Shown here piece after piece: positions 1 through 12,317 of a DNA stretch of 64,000 bases (position 1 is its first letter; every line of letters begins with the position of its first letter). Both the position numbers and the translations under genes were made by a program. A model generated the notes under the pieces. The model worked only from the letters and a program-made list of their open reading frames with translations. It ran no database searches and had not been told where the DNA came from. The stretch is from Heterobilharzia americana. Lineage: Eukaryota; Platyhelminthes; Trematoda; Strigeidida; Schistosomatidae. The stretch is from positions 158,943,276-159,007,275 of the forward strand of contig OX104127.1 in the NCBI GenBank assembly GCA_944470555.2, read 5' to 3'.

Positions 1-2555
1 TCGTTATCTGTGATATGCTAGGCTAGGAGGTCTAGACGAAACCTACGTTTGGATAGTGTGAGTAAACTTCATCATTCTTACCACCCTCAGAAGCGAAGCA
101 AATGAGGCGACTGATCATTTAAACGCCGCACTCTGAACTCCCTCTGACGAATAGGATCCAGGTTTTCAGGATGTGGTGTTTGCTTGAATACCATCTTTCC
201 AGGGCGCTTTCATGCTTGTGTATGGCCCTAGAAGCATGACTTAACCAAAGCATAAGAAGGTCCTCCCGAAAACCGCCGTATTCAAAGTGCCATGGCAGCT
301 AATACCTTTGGGCCTCCTCTAGTCGTAAGATCATGATCTAAGACGACTTTCGAACCCTTGGTCTCAGGGACGCCTGATGTTATTAGAACAGTAGTCACGC
401 GATCATTCCATGGCCGACATGCATGATTTCGTTCTCAACTCCTAGTGATCTCCACCAACCATCTGACAGCTACGGAACAGACAAGGCAACCAAAACGTTG
501 CGGCCACAACAAGGGTTGGATGTGTCATAATTAAAGGGGATCCCAAGAGATGAAAAAAATCCTTTTCAAATGATGGGGGCAGTTGACAGGAATCAGGCTG
601 TACGATGGTCCACCGTTGGGAATCATCTGGCACTCAGAAGTTGTGGGACCGACTTGGGGTCAGTTTTCTATGTAAAGTGGATAGTTATGAGGGTAAGGCA
701 ACAAAATATTCAATTACGGCAGCCCTGAACGCCTGAAAGTAAGAACATGCGCTATATAGTGGAGTCAAGGTCGTCTACCTGGGTCTCCTCAGCTGAATGA
801 ACTTGCTACTCTGTGGGTGATGAATGTCTGAATAAATAAATAAATATTTTATTCCTAGGTCAGGAATTTAACATGGGGAAAGCTAGTTTATAGGCGCCAC
901 CAAATTGATGTGTGCTGAAGGCGTACAAGATTCTGTGTCCTGAATCGTACAGAAGGGAGGTCATTAAGTTCTATTAAAAACATCAGAAAATTCTACCAGT
1001 TGTGAAATGAACAAGGAAACAACTTTTTAGCATGTACAGAGAGTAAAAGCTCAAATAGTTTTCAGTCATAGTTTTTTCACCACCAGTGGGACTAAAATCG
1101 CGTAAAATTCCAAATTTCCGTTACAACTAGTCGTCATGTTTGACCGTCTTCATAATGCCACGTTACACCAGATGAACGTCTATTTGCCGCAAATTCCATT
1201 GCTGATAGCTTCAGAGACCACAAGGTCCCAATGTGACGATTTCGGAAATCAGTAAGTTTCCACGTAGTCATGTGATCCAAGTGAAAATCTCTGAGGAAGC
1301 GTTTCCAACCTTTCAGGTGTTACTGCTCACAGCAATATATATTCATGCCGAAGGAGCCAGCCGGAGGAAGGATGGGTTTTTAAAGCCTATGAAAGGGGTG
1401 CCATCTAACAAAGAGAGCGGAACCCTGGGACCTATCACTTTGCCATACCTGGTCGAAAGATATGGAATGTTAGTATCTCGGCTTCCTGGTTTATGGTTAT
1501 TTCAAGGGATGGGAAGATGTAAGGCGTATAGTGGCACCTTCATGGGCTCATTACGCGGTGGGCAGCTTGTTTTTATGATTGTGTTTGTATTTTACCTTAC
1601 TTTCGTCGGCATCATGGGTTTGTTGAAACCGCAACCAATCATTTGGAGACTTTAAGACTATATTACCGGCTATGAGGCATTCGGCGTCACCCTCAGAAAC
1701 GTTTTTGCTCCCAGCGAAAGCCTGACGACCTCAGACAATGTTACGTTTTGAAGGTCTCTATTGTAGTTGTAATGATTTAAAAAATCCTCACTAGCACTCC
1801 ATTTCACGTCGCTGATATTTATTTGAACAGTTTCAATCTCATTGTGGATATTGTCCCCTAACCCCAACCGACGTAGTATTATTTTGTCACTTGCCCGCCT
1901 TCTCCGACTTTACGCTCATTATTTATCTTGTTTTGATTGAAACCCATTGTTAATGTACCATTTTGCTGTTGTGCGATGCTAGACTGGCGACGACATGACG
2001 TTGTTTTACCATTCCCGACATTTTGGCTCAAATTAAGGTCGCTCTGTGAATTGGCCGCCTGTCCGGATATGCTTATTGGTTGACTTCATTCTTGCAGACG
2101 GAATTTTGATCCCATTTTGTTGGAAATGTTCTTATTGATTTCCAGGCGTTTAACGATTTTATTTGGTTAATCGATACCTTTGCTGCATAGTAAGCACTAC
2201 AAGCCGGATAAATCTTGGAATGTATAGGTGCTCAGCGGCACTATTGAGGTGCATTTGTAGTTCTGATGTAGCTTATTATTGCTTGATAGTGTCACAGATT
2301 TGCCACAACTCTACAATTTATTTATCACGTCAACTCATGTTTTGATATTGTTGAAGCACAATCCCTGACTGTGTTCGACTCAAGAAAGTTCAGGAAACTA
2401 TATGGCAGAACTCAGTAACCTCTCTGGATCTCATTAGCTTGGTTTCGTTGAATTGTTTCCCGCACTCAGGCCAAAATAATTAGATTTTGATCATCATACC
2501 TAATCCAGATCTCACATATTTTCAAAATGTCGGGCCGTTATCATGTTTTGGAGGT
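1..2555. other. Unassigned DNA, no supported gene
   Basis: I see no recognisable domain, RNA gene or repeat here. The longest open frame (1233-1655, plus, 140 codons) has no motif I know and no splice or codon pattern that sets it apart from chance. A run of overlapping AATAAA motifs at 830-850 could be an old polyadenylation region of an element, but nothing upstream supports that. Composition is less AT-rich than the introns further right. Confidence 0.5.
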
Positions 2556-2559
2556 TTAT

Positions 2560-3115
2560 TAGTTGGTTTTAAGTTGGAATTCATCATGGACTGATATCAG
2601 TTGGAAAAACATTGGAAATTTGGGAGCACTGGACAACCAAACGTTTCGTCCTAGTATGGAACTTCTCAGGTGCGCGCGCCCATAGCCCTATGCCACCAGG
2701 GGTCGAAACCGGAATTTTCGGGCTCCATGGTCAACACGTTATTATTGAGTCGCTTGGTCGGAATCCAGCGGTCCGCATCGCGCGCTTCTGTCAGTTCGCG
2801 ATATGGCGAGGCCTGCATCCAGTGTCGCATTTGAGTAACCGACCCCACGTTCTATTTCGTTGACTCCACTGGCGACGACTCCTCATTGGAACTTCGAGAA
2901 TCAGCTGTCGAAGCTAGTCACCGATCCGGATTAGACTAATTCTGTCCGGAGGTTTGTGGAAGTTCATTACTTGGTTTTAGGTTGGATCTCCGATGGGGTC
3001 ACGGGGGTTCACTGCTGAGGGGTCCTATGCCAGGACGAAACAGCAGTCTAATGTTCCCAGGTTTTCAATCTTCCTCCTACTAATTTTGGTCCATGATTGC
3101 TCAGACATTAGTTCT
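2560..3115. repeat. Family F tRNA-like repeat, inverted pair
   Basis: Positions 2560-2935 are a minus-strand copy and about 2945-3115 a plus-strand tail of the same dispersed repeat, giving a fold-back arrangement. The family is recognised by recurring phrases: on plus copies a tRNA-like internal promoter (a CCCAGTGGCT box, then GAGTTCGATCCC resembling a pol III B box), then GGAGTCCCATACTAGGACGAA and CAGTGCTCCCAGGTTTT. Other copies lie near 16955, 28690, 35935, 47935, 57895 and 62930. It is probably a tRNA-derived SINE or a foldback element; the exact ends are uncertain. Confidence 0.6.
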
Positions 3116-3119
3116 TCAA

Positions 3120-6100
3120 TCTGGAGCCTTTATACCTGTGGCATGTGCTTTCATCTTTTGTTTCCTTGGCCAATGCTTCCTTTGCTGTGCATAACTCTGG
3201 GTATGGCATGGTAGAGGTTTTAGGTTATTTCACTTGCCATGACGCATCATTCACACTGATTTTCTTTCATGGAATACCATCGTAAGTCCAGGGGTCTCAA
3301 GCACACTTGCCATCTCCGCATGCTTTTAGGCTGCTTTTATGCTGTCTCTCATCTTTCGGTCCGTTGGTTTGATACCTGCTCCACGTACTGTCATAAACTT
3401 CTTTCGACTGGAGAAACCTCTCTCCCATTTGCTAGCCGCAGTGCTACTTGCTGAGAGCCTTTGATCACAACGCGTAAGCTTCAGTGCTTTAAAGTTTCAT
3501 ATTTGGGGTGGTAGACTTCAGCTTACACGATGTTTCAAGACTGCAGTTTCCATTTTCATATAGCCTGCACCATCTCACAGCGGAAAACGTTTATGGCAGC
3601 TAGTTTCATTCATTAGCGGGGTACATAGTTTAACCAACTGATGCATTTCCCCTGAAAATCGTTACTATGGGGCAGTGGTGATTCTTATGTGAATGTGCCG
3701 CTCAATCTATGAAAAGGTTTTCTATTGGTTCTTCACCCTATGAGAAGCAGGAATTGGGTTTCTGAGCCCTGAACACTGGGATGAGCGAGTGAGTATTCAC
3801 TTGGCTAGTTATCAGTATCAGAAATGCGAAACATCAACGAAAGGGATTGGTGAAGCCTAAGTCAAAATAAAAGAGGAGTTGTGATTTTGTCTGCAAATCA
3901 TACCCCTAAACTGCAGTTCACAGTGATGGCATATCTGCTGTATTCCGGACCGCAGTTTCGCTCACAATACTGAGTTCTTGGCATGCAAGGCTGCAGAAAC
4001 TCATTCTTCGTACAGCATTCTTCAGATATATTGAAAAAAGATGTCTTTTTGCGACATCACAAATGATGATAAGATTTTTTGGTTGTTGTTTACTGTAGGG
4101 CTGTGATAACCATTCTGTGTTGCTAAGTTGGCTGGTAGGTTTTTTTTACATGCATCTCTTTGCAAAGCATAAAACTTAAATGAGGTATGGTTAAGTCTTC
4201 TTACGCAGTTGTACAAGGATGGAGTTAAATATATATCCATCTTGTCTTCCCCAAAGACGAAATAGTGGGAAGGTTTGGACGCAGAGGGTTCTGATCATCC
4301 GAAAAAATGATGTGGCAAAGCGAATTTAAGGTTTAGGCCACCTTTCTACAACAGGGTTTCTCATCATAACCGGTGGTATACCACTCATAACCTTCAGAAT
4401 CCTACTCAATGCAGTGGCCTTTTCCTCAAGGTCCGGGAGATAATAAGAGGGGACAGTGTGTACGAATAGGCAAATCACAAGAATTAACGAAACATAAGTT
4501 AGACCAGACGGTTTCTGCTTCCTCACATGAAGGATAGGGCGATGGATTTCCCTAGAAATAAGTTAAGAGCGGGGGAAAGCGGAAGGATCGTAGGGTGGGA
4601 GTAGGATGTGGTGGATCACACTGAATACATTAACCACCGCAAAGCCATTTTTGAAACAAGAGTCCCGGGACTGAAACAGTTTACGTAAATGTTGCTTACG
4701 TTTTAGGCCTGAACCTACCATGTGGTACTTGGAATGACCGAATGAGAAGCGATTTAAGTGAGGCCAGTGATCATCTTTGGTGAGGAAGTTGTTATACTGA
4801 GGACGATATGAAGAAGTGATAACCGTCATGGAAACTGCCATATCAACTCCACTCTCAACAGATTTAGCTGTGGGTGGGTCAGTTAGGCCATACAAAAGGG
4901 GAGAGAAAAGAAGAGGAGAAAGTTGGACAAATTGAGGTCCACCATCTTCACCAAGTTACGATAAAGGGCGCTTCTCTTCCTATGGTATTTACTGTCTCCC
5001 CTCCAAAAAGTAAGAAACAAGCCGATTTGCAATCCAAGACTCTGAGTTCTGGCAGCCATTTAGATAAGAGGGCTCAGAGGACAGCACCAGAGGCAGAAGT
5101 ATGACTTGGAACCGTAGAGCTAACACACTTAGCATCCCTTTCCGAAATGGCCGCAATGTTATGATGCAAAACAGCCTCAGCATATGTAACATTGATCCCG
5201 GTAATCGAGGCAGACTGATTCGTGTCGCTGAAAATCAAAGGTACGCGAATAAATTTTTTTCCCAACACTCGTAGGAATGGTGGTATTATTGCAGTCAATT
5301 TGGATTTCACGTTTGATGCAGAAGATATGGACTTAGGTGCGTGGGCTGTTTTAGTTGCCTTCTAGTCATCCTTGTCAAAGGAGTGATTGAGAAGACTCTT
5401 AGAAGCGGGCCTGAATGAGGTTTCTTTAGAACTCAATGACTAATGAGGGTGCACGCTCGTCTCCAAAGGGCCTACAGAAATGGGTTGTGTTCTGGATGAT
5501 TACATCTTGGAGTCTGCTTTTCAGTCGGTGGTATGATCAATTTTCTCATCCAGAATCCGGCGTTACGACCGGTAACGAAAACTATTTCGAACGTTTCATT
5601 TTGCATCGGTCACTGTTCCGTTAGAAGGGACAATGATATTTACTACAAATTGCATCGAACTTCGTTCGTATTCCGTCAATAACTAGGAGTAGAGGAACAG
5701 CCGTAAACATAAAGGCAGGAGTTCAGTAAGGAAGGATTATCAGTTGGTATGATGATCGAAGTAAGCTGTATAATGAAAGGGTGTATGCAATCATCATCAT
5801 ACTGCAACGCCTGGTTAACTGGTGTCAGTGATGGGCTGTTTGCTTGCTGGTGGGTGGGACCACATGTTTTTCCACAACCGTATACAGAGTGAATTTACGA
5901 CCGCAGAAGAACAAAAGCCGTTTTTCACGTCAACCCACTTATCTTATCACGTTGGGTGCAAGGACGAGCGACCTAGCGTGAACTTAGAATGCAGCCCACA
6001 TGTATACGGATAGCCCTGACGCCACTAAGTCGCTACATGAGAGGTGCTGACGGACTGGGGGTGGTTGGTGAAAATATCGCTTAGTATAACAGATGAGTTC

Positions 6101-7187
6101 TTCTGTTGCAGTTAAAACCCATTAAATCCCAAATGGAAACCCAACTTATCCCCCACTCGTTGAGATTAGAGCACTGCGACGCATAAGTGAAGACCAATTC
6201 TTGGTATTTTGCCATCAGAACCCATAAAGTTTAAATAGTCTCCCCTTCAAAAGTACTGGTAACTGCTTTCGTGATGCTCTTCTAAGGAGGCTGAAGGTGA
6301 GTATTTCATAGAAAGATGTGTAAGTGAGAAACCCTCAGAGTCTGCTCTGCCCTCAGACCACATATTAATGACATCACACATCTGCAAAAACTGAAAGTGT
6401 CCTTATCCATTCCTCAGCTTCCCTATCCTGGCACCCACCCACAGACTGTACACCTTTTAGATCATTACTAGTGACGATAATTCGGTTTCAGTATTTTGCA
6501 CTCTTCTCATCAAACCCTTCACTTTTGTTATGGAATAATGTCTGATACTTAGCGGCACGCATGTGAACAAAATTGCGGTAATTTCATTATTATAATTAGC
6601 AGTCTCAGTGATGTTCCAAACAAAGTGAACTACTATAAACAACCAGTTGTTACGAATGTCCTGAAAGAGATTGAGCGCTGAGCCAAGTTGATTCTTTATG
6701 GCAAACATGCAAACGCGGTCATCTTGAATAGCGACGTGTTTTCGCTCGTCTCTCAGCTTTTGGATTTTTCCACATTGAAAAACTCCCACTTGCAATACTC
6801 AATCTAAAAAGATCGAACGTTTGCAGCACTTCTGTCCGTCCACGCACCTCACTTCTCAACAGTTGAAAATTGGCATTATTATTCCTTTGAACCAACCGGT
6901 CTACCTCCTGTCAGTGGTTCTTGGGCGTTTCAACTGCCAAACTGCCTTAGCTCTCGGTTCTCCTCGGAGGTCATTCCCCAGGAAATATCTTTCCTGGTTA
7001 TACATACGCATCTGGAGCTTACGGTTAAACTCGTTGGTCAAGAGCAGAGGATCAAGTGACAAGTGTCTGAAGGTGAGCCAACATAAATTATCTTCCCTTT
7101 CTATTCTGTCCTTTTGCTGCATTCAGTCTTCAACCCTCTTATTGTTGTTAACTACTTGTTTTCCCAAGAAGTTTATATCATAGCGAC
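3120..7187. other. Unassigned DNA with possible decayed coding traces
   Basis: No family was recognised. On the minus strand, open segments at 5310-5074, 5192-4989 and 4895-4563 lie end to end in changing frames and could be one decayed coding region. The first two share a short overlap reading SSEPSYLN after a frame change near 5075. I cannot assign a function. The right end (roughly 6800-7187) may be the 5' untranslated region of the CR1-like element that follows. Confidence 0.35.
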
Positions 7188-8884
7188 ATGTCTGCCCAAA
7201 ACGCTAGATCCGAAGCTTTGACACGGATAACGCGGTCGTGCACAAAAACGGACAATACACCCGAAACAACACACTAGTCTGTACTAGAAGACAAACAGAG
7301 GTAGGGCAGAACACCGAACTTCTAAAGAAGTGGCCAACCCATGTTTCTAGAATTCCAGTAGCCATCAGACAGGTGACACAGAGTAGCACTAGCCCGTCAC
7401 AAACTAGTCCTATCTTGAGCAAGGATCATACCATGCCTGAAAATAGAAGACGACGTAAAAGGCTTCAGAACAAGGCAGCCACAAGGTTCGCCACAATCCG
7501 TAGCACTTTCATGGAAGGAAGGCTGTATTACGACACCCGATGGCTGCAGTGTTTGCACCAAAGTTGTTTCGGTAGTCGATGAGGCATTTGCATGCAACCT
7601 ATGTCAACGATGGGCGCATTGCCACTGCGACACCAAAGTCCCCCGACAATACTATAAGCTGATGAAGAGACAACCATGCAAGTGGTTCTGGTACATCTGT
7701 CCAGAGTGCAGGAAAATGCCCGCACTCCGCACAGAAAGCCTGAAGGAGATGCTCTCCGCCACGCAAAAGCTACCAGCATCCTCGAATAAAGTAGGGTTAA
7801 CACCAAAGGATAACACAGAGAGACCTGGAAACAGACCTAGAGCTCCAGCTGCGGGCACGCCACCTCGCGTGGGGACCATATTAGGTCAAGTCTCCATACC
7901 TCCTACCCGGCCCCAGGGGACGTCAAGCGTATGGCCAAAGACATCGACCGCTAAAGCCTCTACGAAACCCATTCCAAACACCCCACACACCGTGACTGAG
8001 AAACAACCAGTGGAATTACTCAAACCCATTGGGAAGTCGGGCGTGCCACCCACAACGAACCCAGGTCACAGGAGGACCAACTCGATCATTTTGTTCAACG
8101 TCGATGTATCGACAGACTCATTGTTGGTCGAGAGGGAACGGTTTGACAGCCGAATGTGGACCGACTACTGTCAGATGCTGGGACTCCCTCCCCTCCCTGC
8201 AACTTTATGTCGCCTTTCTCGAGGAAGCCGTGCACCCCGAGATAAGCCACCCCCTTTACGTGTGTCCCTAAATACCCCAAAGAGGCTGAAGACACACTCC
8301 TCCTCTCGCGACAACCGGACGTTGTTAATGCCTGTAAAATTCGGGCCAGGCCTGACAAGCCATGGTCAATAAGAGAGGAGGAGAGAAAGTCAGCGGTTGG
8401 AAATCCCAACAGAAACAACACTATAGTTGTACATGGGATTCCAGAATTGCCAAGTGACCGCTCGGTCAAAGATCGGTACTTTCACGACGTCCAACAATGG
8501 CAATGGCTCTCAACCAAAGTTGGTCTCAACAGTATACCGGCCAACAGCGTCAGTAGACTGCCAAGGCCAGCGCACCTGAAGACCATACCCAATCCCAGAC
8601 TACTCGCCGTCCAGTTCGACTCATATGCCTCCCTCACAGACGTTCTACAGGCATGGTATAATGCGAAGGATCGCATGGGTGGCTCAATACGTATATGTGA
8701 AAGTAAGCCTAGACCCACAAGGCAAGAGGAGAGACGACAACCACCAAGACCTCTGGAGTCAGTGGTCGTCACACAGGCGCTGACCAGTGAGTTAGATACA
8801 TCAAGTAAAGAAGCCACCACTGCCACAGCCCCCACCCAAGTTAATAACAAAACACCAAAAAACGGAACAATGCCAGTCCTATGA
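7188..8884 (+). pseudogene. CR1-like ORF1 with PHD finger and RRM-like repeats, frameshifted
   Basis: The ORF1 nucleic-acid-binding protein of the element. A start at 7188 reads MSAQNARSEALT, then the frame changes near 7260, returns near 7530 and changes again near 8250-8270. A C4HC3 zinc finger lies at about 7545-7715: CSVC, CNLC, then HCHC with four residues between CNLC and the His, then WYICPEC. PHD fingers are known in ORF1 of CR1-like elements. Two related segments follow, one beginning NSIILFNV (about 8070) and one NTIVVHGIPEL (about 8420), the second trailed by a basic, low-complexity tail. They resemble the RRM-like domains of other non-LTR ORF1 proteins. The last frame ends with a stop at 8882-8884. 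Confidence 0.7.
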
Positions 8885-8975
8885 GGACTGGCGAGGGTAG
8901 ACCCAACCACATAAGCTCTCATCCTGCGAAAATACACAACCAGACCTCCCCCTCACCAGGCACACTCTAATATGT

Positions 8976-11792
8976 ATGTACAGCAACGTTAGGGGGCTAA
9001 GAGGGAAGGTAGCAGAAATGAGGACGCTGCGTGCACATCAGCACTCCGACATCATATTCATCACCGAATCCTGGCTCTCGGACATCTCCGACGAAGAGAT
9101 GCATGTTACTGGCATGGAACTCTTCCGCAGGGACAGGGAACATAGAGCAGGAGGGGAGTGGCTATCTACGTAAACTCTGTTTAAAGGCAAGGATGGTTAG
9201 CGATACGGCCTTAACCCAGCTCCCAGAGTCCCTATGGTGCTACTTCACTCTCCACAGTACCAAATACCTGCTCGGAGTCATATATCGGTCCCCCACCTGC
9301 TCCCCTACACATAAGGAAATGATCATCAAGGCTATCTTAACGACTTCCTCTGCAAATTACGATTCCGTAGTCATTGCCGGCGACTTCAACACCCCGTCCA
9401 TCCTCTTCGAGACGGAAGGGAGACGCATCAGATCCTTCAATCAGAAGCTGAAGGATGCAATTAAGACTGCTGGCCTCTCAGAGAAAGTGGGTGATGCTAC
9501 ACGCTGGGGACCTAACGGAAACGCATCGCGCCTTGACTACGTTCTGACGAACGATGAACTTCTCATTGAGGATGTTTGCATCCAACCTCCCCTTGGCCTC
9601 AGTGACCACGCTGTAATCACCTTCTCCATGATAACTAGGGAGGCTCTGCAACTGGAGACGCCCAACACCTTCCCTTGCTACAGCAAGGCCAACTATGAGA
9701 CCATGAGGGACTACCTCATGAATGCATCATGGCCAGTGGACTGGACTCATCTCACAATAGATGAACACTGGTTGGAGGTGAAGAAAATAATCACTGGGGC
9801 CATCAGTCACAGTGTACCAGAAGTAACACACAGACAATCAATGAGAACCTCATGGTTAAAGCGTGGGACAGAGAGGCTTATCCGGAGCAAGAAGCAGGCT
9901 TGGTTCAAGTGGCTTACATCACGCAGGGAGTCTGACTTCTTGAACTACAAAAGGATTCGCAATCTCTGTAACATTAGAGTGCGTAACGACAGATTTTCCT
10001 ACCAAACAAACTTGGCAGCGAGGTTACAAAGCAACCCCAAAAACCTGTACCGCTTCATGTCAAGAAGAAAGTCGACCAGTAAGGGAGTGAATCTTGTCAC
10101 AGGCCATGACGGGAGTGTGCTAAGCAGTCTAGAGATTGCCGAGCTTTTGAGCTCACACTTCCAAGCCCAACTCAGCACTGACACAAGATCCACACCGACT
10201 CGCCACGACACCGACCAGGTCGCAAATAACGAATACCTCTGTCACGTCTCTATTACAGAGAAAAAGGTGTTCGAGAAGCTATCTAGGCTACGTCCGGGCA
10301 AGTCCCCTGGCTGCGATAACTTAAAACCAGTGGTTCTGAAAAACTGCGCCGAGGTGCTTACCAAACCACTTCGCAACCTCTTTGAGCACTCAATAGACTC
10401 GTGCAAACTCCCTAAAGAATGGAAGAGTGCCATCTTGTCACCCATCTTCAAGGGAGGAGACAGAAAAAGCCCTGGCAGCTACAGGCCGATTGCCCTACTC
10501 CCTATTGTGTCGAAAGTGTTGGAAAGCCTGGTAGCTGACACCATCTGGGAATTCCTCAATAGAGAAAACACTGTCCACACTGCTCAGCACGGCTTTCGTA
10601 GTGGTCGCTCATGTGCCACCAACTTACTAACCGCCTGGGACGACTGGACACAAAGCTGGGATAATAGAAAACCTGTACATGTTGTATTTCTCGACCTAGC
10701 CAAAGCATTTGACAGTGTCCCACCCACAGTACTGCTTCACAAGATCATGTCAGCTGGTATAAGTGGACCCCTACTCTCTTGGTTCAAGGAGTACCTGGAA
10801 GGGAGGCAGTTCTGCACTAAAGTGAACAGAATAAGGTCGGAGTGGAGACCGTCGACGTCAGGAGTATCCCAAGGAGCAATCCTAGGACCGCTTCTGTTCC
10901 TCCTGTTTGTCAACGATCTGCCAGACAAAATATCCTCACCCATCCTCCTCTTCGCTGACGACATAAAAATTTGGAGGGTGGTAAACGAAGAAGCCGACTG
11001 TGCAGCACTACAAAAGGACTTGCAGCAACTCGAGCTCTGGTCGTCGGAAAATGGCCTGAGCTTCAACTGGAAAAGTGCAAAGTAATGCACATCAGTAAAA
11101 ATGAGGCAAGTACGACCGACTTCCAGTACATGTTGAGCAACCGTGCTATCACCAGAGTGTCCATGGAGAAAGATTTGGGGCTCAACTTCTCCGACACCTT
11201 GGACACCAGCTCCAACTACAAAGGTATGACAACCAGAGCGAACGCCATTCTACACTTTCTGCGTAGACAGCTTGGCGCCCTCACTCCCGAACTCTTCCTC
11301 ACCATTTTCAAATCCTACGTGCGGCCGCACCTAGAGGTCTTCAATACGGTGGCTCCTCCAACACTCAAGAGAGACTCTAATCTCCTTGAAAGAATACAAA
11401 GAACTGCAACAAAATCAGTTGTGGGGCTAAGGGGAAAGACGTATCCTGAAAGACTTAAACACCTCAACCTATTTACCTTGGGTTATCGCAGGAAAAGGGG
11501 TGACCTCATTATGGCATACAAGATCGCCCATCAGGCAGACCATGCAAACAAATCAATTTTGCCTGCAACTGAACGATCTTCACGAGGAAACCCCATTAAG
11601 ATAGCACACCAGAGAGCCAACACCACACTCAGGTCCAAATTTTTCTCCCTAAGAGTATGTGCTTTATGGAATGCCTTACCGCGACACATCGTTATAGCTC
11701 CTTCAATCGACTCTTTCAAGAGGCGATTAGACAGTTATGTCACCTCGCATGGACTACCACGGACGTACTCAGGTAGTCACCAACCTCAGTAG
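8976..11792 (+). pseudogene. CR1-like ORF2: endonuclease and reverse transcriptase, frameshifted
   Basis: The enzyme that nicks target DNA and copies element RNA at the nick. The endonuclease starts at MYSNVRGLRGK; catalytic-type motifs are TESWL (about 9066), GDFN (9379-9390) and SDH (9601-9609). Reverse transcriptase motifs are FLDLAKAFD (about 10687-10713), SGVSQGAILGPLLF (about 10860-10900) and the catalytic FADD (10951-10962). The C-terminal part has the CR1-type ERIQRTATK and GYRRKRGDLIMAYKI blocks. Frameshifts lie near 9157 (two extra bases), near 9175 (one base lost from a T run) and near 11071 (one A lost). With these the protein would be roughly 940 residues, usual for CR1 ORF2. Confidence 0.88.
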
Positions 11793-12296
11793 CCCCCAAC
11801 TCCCTCCTAACTACCACTCACTATCTCTCTCCTTAATACACCCACATTACCTACTAATTCTTCTGTAGGAACCAAACCCACGCGACCATTCGGGCAATTC
11901 CCAAATACTTTTCTTTCGTTCTCATTTCTCTTTTCACCCCTCCTTTTCTTCTCCTTCCCTTTTCTCTTCCCTATATTATTATTATTATTTCCTCTTTTTT
12001 CTCTTCCTTATTTCCCTCTTCATTCCTTTACCACTACCTTATTAGTCTCTTTCAGGTACCTACACAGACAGGAGTCACGGTAGTTCTCTAAACTTCCCAG
12101 CAACCCGTAGCTCCCTAATCACTCTACAAATTACAACCTACTAACCCACAAAACATCCACCTCACCGAAGCTAAAAGCAAGAAAGCAGAGGGGATTTCCT
12201 CGTCCACTGCAGGAGTAAACCGAACAACTGGAACCAAGCCCTAAGAACTAGACGCGAGAGATCAAAAACTACCAGTTTTCTACGCTCGCACTATCA

Positions 12297-12317
12297 ATAT
12301 TGGATATTGGATATTGG
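12297..12317 (+). repeat. ATATTGG x3, 3' terminus of CR1-like element
   Basis: Three perfect copies of a 7-bp unit lie just after the 3' untranslated region, followed by the unrelated sequence ATGTGGGTTG. CR1-like elements end in such short tandem units, which are thought to serve in reverse transcriptase recognition. I use it to set the right border of the element. Confidence 0.7.

Larger units (their letters stand above)
7188..12317 (+). mobile_element. CR1-like non-LTR retrotransposon, near full length
   Basis: An autonomous non-LTR element of the CR1 clade, the group that includes schistosome SR1-like elements. It has ORF1 with a PHD-type finger, ORF2 with an apurinic-type endonuclease and a reverse transcriptase, a pyrimidine-rich 3' untranslated region (11793-12290) and a terminal tandem repeat of ATATTGG (three units, 12297-12317). 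CR1 elements typically end in short tandem repeats rather than poly(A). Both ORFs carry frameshifts, so this copy is inactive. The left limit given is the putative ORF1 start; the true 5' end is probably further left but cannot be placed. Confidence 0.85.

Noticed and set aside
1233..1655. 140-codon plus-strand ORF as a gene
   Set aside because: It has no recognisable domain, no supporting splice context and no repeat relation; length alone is not enough.
7528..8937. Several minus-strand frames opposite CR1-like ORF1
   Set aside because: They mirror the GC-richer coding strand; the plus-strand reading gives a zinc finger and family motifs while the minus gives none.
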